From: Breoghania sp. | Lineage (GTDB): Bacteria; Pseudomonadota; Alphaproteobacteria; Rhizobiales; Stappiaceae | DNA length: 64,000 nt | Assembly (NCBI RefSeq): GCF_963674635.1 | Contig: NZ_OY771475.1 | Coordinates: 868,001 to 932,000, forward strand | Direction of reading: 5' to 3' | In this document: positions 18,093 to 25,118 of the stretch, one piece after another | Position numbering within the stretch: the stretch's first letter is position 1 | How the letters are laid out: each line of letters starts with the position of its first letter | Position numbers and translations under genes: made by a program | The notes under the pieces: model-generated | What the model was told of the DNA's origin: nothing | The model's database searches: none | The model's input: only the letters and a program-made list of their open reading frames with translations

Positions 18093-18749
18093 ATGTCTGA
18101 CGGACACCTTCACCGTTATTTTCTGAACAATGGTGAGTATAGGCTTCATAAGTGGCTTCACTATTTTGATATCTATGAGCGGCATTTTTCACGTTTTGTC
18201 GACAAGAAGCCCACAATACTTGAAATTGGCGTTGCTGGTGGCGGCTCGTTGAAGATGTGGCAGAATTATTTTGGTGAAGGTGCCAATATTATTGGGATAG
18301 ATATTAAACCGGAATGCAAGCAATACGAAGGCGAAAACATAGAGATTTTCATCGGAAGCCAGGACGATGAAGGGCTTCTGAATTCTATCTGCGCAAAGTA
18401 CCCCAAGATAGACATCGTGTTGGATGATGGTAGCCACATGATGCGGCATATGAAGAAGTCGTTTGAGGTTTTGTATCCGAGAGTTTCGGATAACGGCGTA
18501 TATGTCGTTGAAGACACGCATACTTGTTATTGGGATGAGTATGAGGGCGGATTGGGTGTGCCGGGCTCTTTTATTGAATTCGCAAAGGCGAAAATTGATG
18601 AAATAAATGCCGTTCATTCAAGAGAAGCAGTGCAGGTGACTGACTTCACAAGACGGACGGATTCAATTTGTTTCTATGATAGCGTCGTCGTGTTTGAAAA
18701 ACGCAAACAAGGACTACGTCAGGCCGCAATAACGGCTCCGATGCTATAG
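18093..18749 (+). CDS. Class I SAM-dependent methyltransferase (CmcI/macrocin-type)
   Basis: 218-residue Rossmann methyltransferase. ILEIGVAGGGSLKMWQNYFG (about residues 41-60) is SAM motif I; IIGIDIKPECKQY is the acidic strand 2; DIVLDDGSHMMRHMKKSFE and YVVEDTHTCYWDEY are typical of cephalosporin CmcI / macrocin O-methyltransferase-like sugar or antibiotic methyltransferases. ATG 18093 follows GGAGAA; TTG 18081 would sit on top of that RBS. The gene is AT-rich like the GSCFA gene and stands alone. The substrate is unknown; a surface sugar or secondary metabolite is plausible. Confidence 0.82.
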   Translation: MSDGHLHRYFLNNGEYRLHKWLHYFDIYERHFSRFVDKKPTILEIGVAGGGSLKMWQNYFGEGANIIGIDIKPECKQYEGENIEIFIGSQDDEGLLNSICAKYPKIDIVLDDGSHMMRHMKKSFEVLYPRVSDNGVYVVEDTHTCYWDEYEGGLGVPGSFIEFAKAKIDEINAVHSREAVQVTDFTRRTDSICFYDSVVVFEKRKQGLRQAAITAPML

Positions 18750-19148
18750 AATTTGGGGTGATAAAAGTATAGTGCCCCACTTCGTAAGTGAGTATGCGCG
18801 TAACTTGATTGGTAGGGCCAGAAAACAGCCCTGTGGCTGCGGGTGCATCGACAAAATACGATTGAGGATCACTATTTTCGGCAAAATGGAGCGCGGAATA
18901 CCGGGTGACGGAGCTTTCCATTGCAAGATGCCGAACGGGCCCCTGCGCCAAGTCGCGAGCGAGTCCGCATCCATTGATACGGACCCTCTCCTTGTTTGTC
19001 GATTTAGGGCAATCGGTGTGAGCCGGGTCGGACTGTTCGTCTCTCTGTTTGAAAACCACAACGGGCCGGGCCTGGAGCCACGCAGCGGGCAGCGCCGCGC
19101 TGAAGGGCGGATTGCTCACAGGGACGATTGTGCGTGGGCGGGGTTTGC
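18750..19148. other. Intergenic, nothing recognised
   Basis: About 400 bases between the plus-strand methyltransferase and the minus-strand MFS gene. No supported gene; composition returns from AT-rich to host-like across this interval. Confidence 0.45.
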
Positions 19149-20282
19149 TCAATTCTGGGCTCGCCTCCCAATCACGAGGGTAAGCGCCGTGACCATGCTG
19201 CAGGCGATGAGAAGAACATCCAGCCGCTGGCCCAGGCCCGCGATGACCAATCCAAATCCGAGAAGCACATAGTAGATCATGCTGAGGATGGCACCGGCGG
19301 TGCCGAGCCGATCCGCGTAGTCTCTCAGGGCTCCGGCGAGGATATTCGGGATCGCAATGGCATAGGCCAGACTGATGACGGTCATGCCGCTCAGCAACGC
19401 CGGGCTGGTGGATAGCGCGGTTGTGAGACCGGCGCCGATGGCCAGCAGCACAACGCCAAGCTTGATCAATTGTCTGGCGCTTCTGCCTCGCCGCAGCAGA
19501 AGTGAATTGGTGAATGCGCCGACAAGCGAGGCGGCTGCCAGGGCGAGGCCGCTTTCGCCGAAATCAAGCCAGCGTGTCTCCAACTGCTCGAACAGAAAGG
19601 GGCCAAGCTGGTAGTACCCGAAAATCGCGAGATTGAAGACCGCGATCAGCACTGCATTGATCCAGATGCCTGCATCCCGCAGCATGTCGCGCAGCGTGGA
19701 GAGAAAATATGGGGCGCGCACGTCGCTTGGCCGGGTCTCGGGCCAGAAGATGAAGCTCAGGCCGAGAAGCGACAGCGCGAACAGGCCAAGCCCGGCGAAT
19801 ACACCTTCAGGGCCTGAATGGGTGGCAAGCTTCTGGCCGAGAAACATGCCGATGGCAGGGCTGACAGCCAGGGCCTGCCCCAGAAGCGAGAAGACACGGG
19901 CAAGATCGGGGCCTCGATAGCTGTCGCGCAGCGACGTCTGCGTCACGATTGAACCAACCGCCGCACCGAAAGCCGAGACGAGCCGGGCAAGCAGAAGCTG
20001 TTCGAAATTTCCCGCCATCATCGCCCAGCCGGAGCCAAGGGCGTAGAACGCCAATCCGGCAAGCAGGGCAGGGCGGCGGCCGACAAGGTCGCAAAGCCGC
20101 CCCCAGCCAACGACGCCGAATGCGAAGGCGACAAACCACAGGGAGAGCGTTTGTGCGGCCTCTTCGGGCGTGGTGTGATAGGTGGCGGCGATCAGCGGCA
20201 GGGCCGGGCTATAGATGGTTTCCACGATCTGCGGGAAACTCAGAAGGAGAATGACGAGCGCAAGTGGGGGGCGACGATACAC
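19149..20282 (-). CDS. MFS transporter, DHA1 Bcr/CflA-like
   Basis: 377-residue, roughly 12-TM inner-membrane efflux candidate. TM1 begins VILLLSFPQIVETIYSPALP; the motif A equivalent is GRLCDLVGRRPALLAG; TM4 LLLARLVSAFGAAVGSIV followed by SLRDSY is Bcr/CflA-like. The gene diverges from an AraC-family regulator 108 bases away, which probably controls it. The substrate is not readable from sequence. Confidence 0.87.
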   Translation of the reverse strand: MYRRPPLALVILLLSFPQIVETIYSPALPLIAATYHTTPEEAAQTLSLWFVAFAFGVVGWGRLCDLVGRRPALLAGLAFYALGSGWAMMAGNFEQLLLARLVSAFGAAVGSIVTQTSLRDSYRGPDLARVFSLLGQALAVSPAIGMFLGQKLATHSGPEGVFAGLGLFALSLLGLSFIFWPETRPSDVRAPYFLSTLRDMLRDAGIWINAVLIAVFNLAIFGYYQLGPFLFEQLETRWLDFGESGLALAAASLVGAFTNSLLLRRGRSARQLIKLGVVLLAIGAGLTTALSTSPALLSGMTVISLAYAIAIPNILAGALRDYADRLGTAGAILSMIYYVLLGFGLVIAGLGQRLDVLLIACSMVTALTLVIGRRAQN

Positions 20283-20390
20283 GTGAGTACCCGGATGCTG
20301 TTTTGGTTCCGGAACCCTATCGATTTGGCTTTATGTGGATTACAAATATAATGACAATAAATATTGGAAATCGGACATTCGAGATCGCCT

Positions 20391-21158
20391 ATGGCCTGGT
20401 TGGATCCGTCGGACCAATTTGATGTTGATCGGCTGGAGCAGCCCGTCGTTGGCATCGCTTCACGGCTGGTGCAACACGATTCCGGCTGGCACGGGCATGG
20501 GCGCGGTCAGCTTCTTTTCGCCGTTGCCGGTTCGATCCGGATCAATCTTCCCAACGCGACCTCGATCCTGCCGCCGATCCGGGTGGCATGGATCCCATCG
20601 GGAACGCCGCATCGTGTCACGATCCGCAGCGAGGTCGATTACCGCTCGATCTATCTCGACGAGACGCGTGTTGCCTCACCCTTTGGCGAAGTCGCGATCG
20701 TCGCGATGAGCCCTCTGTTGCGGGAGGTGTTTGAGCGTATCAGCTTCCAGCCCTTCGAGACGGACTGGTCGCAGGGGGCTGCGGGCAATCTATTGGCGGT
20801 CTGTCTGGATGAACTCGCCATGGCCCGGCACGAGCCCATGCTCTTGCGGGTTCCATCCGATCCGCGCCTCTCCCAGCTGGATATTGAGGAATTGCCACCG
20901 GAACTGGAGGCGCTGTCACAGCAGGTCGGCGCAACCGCGCGGACGATTTCCCGTATCTTTCGTCGGGAGACGGGCATGACCTACCAGGTGTGGCGGCAAA
21001 ACTGGCGCCTCTTGCGGGCCGTGGACCTGCTCGCCTCGGGCTTGAGGATCACCCTTGTGGCGTCTGAACTCGGATTTGCCAGCGACAGTGCCTTCATCGC
21101 GTTCTTCCGGCAGATGACCGGTGAAACCCCACGACGGTACCTCCTCAGGGAAGGGTGA
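20391..21158 (+). CDS. AraC family transcriptional regulator
   Basis: 255-residue regulator. The N-terminal half is a cupin-like AraC sensor (HGHGRGQLLFAVAGSIRI and WIPSGTPHRVTI). The C-terminal half has the two-helix AraC DNA-binding domain: LSQQVGATARTISRIFRRETGMTY, then ASELGFASDSAFIAFFRQMTGETPRRYL, the canonical second HTH signature. It diverges from the Bcr/CflA-like pump, so it likely senses a compound the pump exports. ATG 20391 is chosen; a TTG at 20364 would add nine residues. RBS support is weak for both. Confidence 0.9.
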   Translation: MAWLDPSDQFDVDRLEQPVVGIASRLVQHDSGWHGHGRGQLLFAVAGSIRINLPNATSILPPIRVAWIPSGTPHRVTIRSEVDYRSIYLDETRVASPFGEVAIVAMSPLLREVFERISFQPFETDWSQGAAGNLLAVCLDELAMARHEPMLLRVPSDPRLSQLDIEELPPELEALSQQVGATARTISRIFRRETGMTYQVWRQNWRLLRAVDLLASGLRITLVASELGFASDSAFIAFFRQMTGETPRRYLLREG

Positions 21159-21341
21159 GTATCTGTTGGAGGGCCGTGTGGGTAAAACAGGGTGATGAAA
21201 TTCGGATCGGTAGCCATCGTGTAATGGCCAGCCGTGTCATGTGATTGTTCGGTTGCATTTTTGTAAAATCTGGGCAGGGGTGTTCCAGATATTCAAGCTG
21301 TGAGAGCGTTATCCTCGATAGGGGCTGGGCTGGAGAAATAG

Positions 21342-22250
21342 ATGCAGGTGGGTGAGAAGGAAGCGAAGATTGCGGAGTTGGAAGGGAAGGTTGACCGGCT
21401 CTATGAAGAAGTCCGGAAATTGAGTTTCCAGTTGAACATCTGCAGTGCGGTGAGGGCGTTTTATCAAACGGGAATCCCGCCAATAGAGTCCGTTTTTGAC
21501 GGCTTTTCGGCTTCTGAAAATGGATATCTCTTTGTCAGCGGTCTTCCGCGTTCCGGCACATCGGCCTTGGGCGCGCTTCTCAACCTGTCGAAAGACATTG
21601 CCATGTATATGGAGTTGAAGACCCAGTGGTGGCCCTATTCTCCACAGTCGGTGTCCGTGGAGCATGTGTCTCAATTCCTGAATGAGACCCATCAGCACTA
21701 TAAATACAACAAAGAGATTTGGGAGAAATCCAAGTCGGCAAGGTATGTCGGCGACAAGAGACCTCTGTTTCTCAGCAACTGCATTGATAAAACGCTTGAG
21801 AATTTTCAAGGTGAAAATCTCAAGGTGGTTCATATTTTCAGAAATATAAAAGACATCGCGTTAAGTTATAAGGGGCGCGTTGATAAGGGGAAAGGGAACT
21901 GGCCTGCATGGAGAGGTCCTTTCGCAGCCGTCAACGACTTCAATATAACCAATCAGTTTCTGCGGGATGCGCCTCTGCACAGGTGCGAAAATTTCAAGTT
22001 CGTGAATTACAGTGACCTATTCACGTCTGTTGACCGCTGTATGGAGTTGTTCAAGTGGGTCGGCGTTGCGGATCAGGAGGAGCGTTCGCTTCTGGACGCA
22101 GTGAATTCCGCCCTTCAAAGCGCATCTTACTTCGTGTGGCGAGAAAAACAGTATGACCTTGATGAAGACTATTGGACCGATTTCGAATCCAGGATTGATA
22201 TCGAATCCGCAAGAGAGGTCGAGCGGCTATACGGCGCGAAAATCCTCTGA
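21342..22250 (+). CDS. Sulfotransferase family protein
   Basis: 302-residue PAPS-dependent sulfotransferase candidate. Residues 1-30 are a short coiled coil (AKIAELEGKVDRLYEEVRKL). The 5'-phosphosulfate loop is SGLPRSGTSALGALL (Gly67 to Thr73 core), and the 3'-phosphate-binding region is VHIFRNIKDIALSYK, with Arg and Ser at the usual positions. ATG 21342 has GGAG seven bases upstream. Base use is more AT-rich than neighbouring core genes. It sits just upstream of the isonitrile locus; whether it tailors that product or a surface glycan is open. Confidence 0.85.
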   Translation: MQVGEKEAKIAELEGKVDRLYEEVRKLSFQLNICSAVRAFYQTGIPPIESVFDGFSASENGYLFVSGLPRSGTSALGALLNLSKDIAMYMELKTQWWPYSPQSVSVEHVSQFLNETHQHYKYNKEIWEKSKSARYVGDKRPLFLSNCIDKTLENFQGENLKVVHIFRNIKDIALSYKGRVDKGKGNWPAWRGPFAAVNDFNITNQFLRDAPLHRCENFKFVNYSDLFTSVDRCMELFKWVGVADQEERSLLDAVNSALQSASYFVWREKQYDLDEDYWTDFESRIDIESAREVERLYGAKIL

Positions 22251-22320
22251 AACGGTAGGGCTGTGAAATTTGAAAAGGCCCGATTTTCAGGGCAGAGCAT
22301 TGGGCGTGTGTTGGGGGCGT

Positions 22321-22692
22321 ATGCAGTCGACAAGAATGACCTGTCATTGTGGGAGCGTCGAGATTGAACTGACGCTTCCCAATGGGCTTGAAAAGCTGAG
22401 ACGGTGCAACTGCTCGCTCTGCAGCCGCAGGAATGCGGTCGTTGCCTCGGTTGATCTGGAAAATCTGAGAGTTGTAAAAGGCGCGGAATGCCTTTCGCTC
22501 TATACGTTTAACACACATACCGCGAAGCATTATTTCTGCTCGAAATGCGGCATCTATACCCACCATCAACGCCGCTCGAACCCCAATGAATTCGGGATCA
22601 ACATCTCATGCGTGGAAGGTGTGAGGATCGAGGACTACCTGCACGTGGGATATGTGGACGGACGGGATGCGCTTTCGAGCGATGCGGAATAG
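22321..22692 (+). CDS. GFA family zinc-binding protein
   Basis: 123-residue member of the GFA (glutathione-dependent formaldehyde-activating enzyme/centromere protein V-like) fold. The zinc-ligand pattern is intact: CHCGSVEIEL, then CNCSLCSRRNAVVA, and YFCSKCGIYTHH near residue 80. ATG 22321 follows a GGGGG RBS; an upstream frame extension to 22270 lacks one. Most GFA proteins have no proven activity. Adjacent to genes expected to make an isonitrile from ribulose-5-phosphate, a one-carbon or thiol-adduct role is conceivable but unproven. Confidence 0.85.
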   Translation: MQSTRMTCHCGSVEIELTLPNGLEKLRRCNCSLCSRRNAVVASVDLENLRVVKGAECLSLYTFNTHTAKHYFCSKCGIYTHHQRRSNPNEFGINISCVEGVRIEDYLHVGYVDGRDALSSDAE

Positions 22693-22833
22693 ACGCGATA
22701 TGTGCATGCTGTCTGGCGTGTCTGGCAACGAATGGATTGATTTCGGTTTGTGATGTAGGTACCCTAACGGAAGTTATTTTTAACGAACAGATTTTACTGC
22801 ATTTATTTTAATTGCTGATTGCAGGAGCATATT
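22693..22833 (+). promoter_or_regulatory. AT-rich leader of the isonitrile synthase gene
   Basis: 141 bases, sharply AT-rich from about 22770 (GTTATTTTTAAC near 22773 is a weak inverted repeat), ending in GGAG seven bases before ATG 22834. It probably holds a promoter for the isonitrile genes, but I cannot fix the -35/-10 boxes. Confidence 0.35.
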
Positions 22834-23826
22834 ATGAATCGTGCTGGCCCGGCTTATTTCAGCCGTGAAGAAGGCGTGTGCGGACAGTCATTTCAGAAGG
22901 ACCTGGTCAAGACAACGGAACATCGGATTTTCGCGGAACTGTTTGAACGGCGGAACCCGATTGCGCCTGATCAGGACATGTCCGAGAGGGCAATCGCTCA
23001 CCATGTCGGCCAGATTGCCAGCATGGTGGCGCGGGGCGAGCCCATCGCATTCGTGTTGCCCGCCTTTCCCGGAAAGTCGCCAAATCGGCGCAAGACACTC
23101 AGCCATCTGCCGGATCTGGCCGAACGGCTGGCGCTTCAGGAACTGTCGCAAATGTGTGAGGCCATTGGGCGGATCTACGCGCCCGGTGCCGTGGTGCATG
23201 TGTGTTCCGACGGCTACGTCTTTTCCGATCTGGTCCACATTCCCGATGTCCATGTGTGCGAATACACCGACGAGCTTGAGAGCTGGAGCGGTGAGTTGTA
23301 CCCGGGTCGGTTCGTCTATTTCGATCTGAAGGACGCCTATCCCGCGCAGCCCGATCTCGACCGGATGCGCGAGGTGCTGACGGAGGAATACGGCGATCCT
23401 GTTGAGGCGCTTTCTGCCGAGGTCAAGGCGGACCCGGCAGCGAATGCCATGTATCGCGGCATTACCCGGTTCCTCTATGAGGATTACAAGGGGATGTCCG
23501 CCTTTGCCGACCTCTCCAACACCGCCATCCAGAAAAAGGCGCGCGCGACCGCTTACCGGGTCATCCAGCGCTCCAATGCGTGGAGCGCGCTGCTGGCAAA
23601 ACGCTATCCGCGCGCGGTGCGCCTTTCGATCCATCCGCAGGGACCGGACAGCACCAAGTTCGGGATCAAGCTGGTGCCGTGTCTCGATATCTGGCGCACA
23701 CCCTGGCATTCGGTGGCCGTCAAACGGGATGGGCAGGTCTATCTGGAACGGCGCGCGGACGTGGAGGCGGGGGCCTGCCGGCTGATGTTCCGCAACGGGC
23801 GGCCCTGCCATTTCATCGATTTCTGA
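22834..23826 (+). CDS. Isonitrile synthase, PvcA/IsnA/Dit1 family
   Basis: 330-residue stand-alone isonitrile (isocyanide) synthase. Characterised family members convert the amino group of L-tyrosine or L-tryptophan to an isonitrile with ribulose-5-phosphate as carbon donor. Conserved blocks are intact: FVLPAFPGKSPNRRKTL (residues 73-89), LPDLAERLALQELSQMCEAI, VCSDGYVFSDLVHIPD (123-138) and the C-terminal RLSIHPQGPDSTKFGIKL with LVPCLDIWRTPWHSV. ATG 22834 has GGAG seven bases upstream; a TTG at 22819 overlaps that RBS. It is the first of two synthases in the locus, with the fused one 1.3 kb downstream. The amino-acid substrate cannot be decided from sequence. Confidence 0.9.
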   Translation: MNRAGPAYFSREEGVCGQSFQKDLVKTTEHRIFAELFERRNPIAPDQDMSERAIAHHVGQIASMVARGEPIAFVLPAFPGKSPNRRKTLSHLPDLAERLALQELSQMCEAIGRIYAPGAVVHVCSDGYVFSDLVHIPDVHVCEYTDELESWSGELYPGRFVYFDLKDAYPAQPDLDRMREVLTEEYGDPVEALSAEVKADPAANAMYRGITRFLYEDYKGMSAFADLSNTAIQKKARATAYRVIQRSNAWSALLAKRYPRAVRLSIHPQGPDSTKFGIKLVPCLDIWRTPWHSVAVKRDGQVYLERRADVEAGACRLMFRNGRPCHFIDF

Positions 23827-23868
23827 TCTGTCATTTTCATTTGTTTATACTGCGATCGGCATTTCATC

Positions 23869-24558
23869 ATGTTTGATATTCAGGCTGTCCTGTTCGATCT
23901 GGACGGAACCCTCGTCGATACGGTTCACGACATCGCCGCTTCCATGAATTCGCTTTTGCGAGAGATGGGAGAGGTCGAGTTTGACACCGATGATTACCGC
24001 CGCTGGATTGGCGGCGGCTCCGGCGCGATGGTGGCGCGGATTTCCGAATTGCTCGGGATAGAGGAGCCCGTTGAGAGCTTCCTGGACCGCTACGTGCAGC
24101 GTTACGGGGAGAACCTCACCGCGCTTTCGCGTCCCTTTGCGGGCGCTGAAGAAATCCTCGCCACCTGCCAGGAACTGGATCTCCCGATCAGCGTCCTGAG
24201 CAACAAGGACCAGTGGATGGTGGACATCATCTGTCGGGATCTGTTTCCCGGTGTCGCCTTCCGCCACACAATCGGGCTTTCAAGCGCGTTTCCCAAAAAG
24301 CCCGATCCGATGTCCGCCCGCCATATTGCGCGCGATATGGCGGTGGAGGCCCGCAAGTGCCTCTTTGTGGGCGATACCCATGTCGATATCCGCACCGCGC
24401 AGGCCGCGGGAATGGTGTCTGCAGGGGTAACCTGGGGATACGGCCTTGCGCAGGAAATCGATGACGCAGGGCCGGATCTCTGTTTCCGGCAGATGAGATT
24501 TCTCGATCTGTTTCTTCGCGATCATTGCAGTTTGGTCCGGGGGCGCATTTCAGCCTGA
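23869..24558 (+). CDS. HAD-family phosphatase, phosphoglycolate phosphatase-like
   Basis: 229-residue HAD hydrolase with a small helical cap. Motif I is VLFDLDGTLVDT (residues 7-18), motif II ISVLSNKD, the motif III lysine is in FPKKPDPM, and motif IV is FVGDTHVDIRTA. Gph-like proteins dephosphorylate small sugar or glycolyl phosphates. It lies between the two isonitrile synthases (43 bases after the first), so a phosphorylated fragment of ribulose-5-phosphate or a phosphorylated intermediate is a reasonable substrate guess; that is inference only. The RBS before ATG 23869 is weak. Confidence 0.88.
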   Translation: MFDIQAVLFDLDGTLVDTVHDIAASMNSLLREMGEVEFDTDDYRRWIGGGSGAMVARISELLGIEEPVESFLDRYVQRYGENLTALSRPFAGAEEILATCQELDLPISVLSNKDQWMVDIICRDLFPGVAFRHTIGLSSAFPKKPDPMSARHIARDMAVEARKCLFVGDTHVDIRTAQAAGMVSAGVTWGYGLAQEIDDAGPDLCFRQMRFLDLFLRDHCSLVRGRISA

Positions 24559-24653
24559 CCGTATCCGGACCTGTCGCCGCGGGTGCGTTGGCACGCGCGG
24601 ATCCATCGTAACGTTTTGAGTATCAATCGCTTTTCAAAATGAGGGTCATTACG

Positions 24654-25118
24654 TTGATTAAAGACATTTTCAATTTGAGGATGGTGTCCTCGCAATACTG
24701 GACCGCCGGGCAACCGAGCGAAGAGCAGCTTGGCGAAGTTGCAAGGGAAGGGTTCGATCTCGTCCTGAACATCGCCCCACAGGATCCGCGCTACAGCCTT
24801 GAGGACGAGGAGCGGACGGTCAAATCGCTGGGCATGGAGTATCAGCTCATTCCCATCGACTTCAAGGCGCCGACCCTTGAGGACTATGACCGCGTGGAGG
24901 CCGCCTTGCTGATGGCGAAGGACAAGCGCGTCTTCATCCATTGCGCTGCCAATTATCGGGTCACGACGATCTTCGGGTGTTTCGCCGTCAATCACCTCGG
25001 CTGGAGCCAGGCCGAATGGGACGCTTTCATCGCCGATGTCTGGGACATCTCCGAGTTCCCGATCTGGGTCGACTACAAGGCCCAGCTGAAGCATCACGTG
25101 AAGGAGTTGGCCAAATGA
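24654..25118 (+). CDS. Protein-tyrosine-phosphatase-like protein with short P-loop
   Basis: 154-residue cytosolic protein of the small dual-specificity/DUF442-like phosphatase group. N-terminal QYWTAGQPSEEQL and VLNIAPQDPRYSLEDE precede the P-loop VFIHCAANYRVTTIF, with nucleophile Cys97 and Arg102. The spacing is CX4R, one residue shorter than the classical CX5R, as in other HCAANxR proteins I recall. I prefer TTG 24654 (GAGGG seven bases upstream, N-terminus matching family length) over ATG 24639, which has no RBS. The stop overlaps the next ATG (ATGA), so it is translationally coupled to the fused isonitrile synthase. Substrate unknown. Confidence 0.78.
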   Translation: MIKDIFNLRMVSSQYWTAGQPSEEQLGEVAREGFDLVLNIAPQDPRYSLEDEERTVKSLGMEYQLIPIDFKAPTLEDYDRVEAALLMAKDKRVFIHCAANYRVTTIFGCFAVNHLGWSQAEWDAFIADVWDISEFPIWVDYKAQLKHHVKELAK

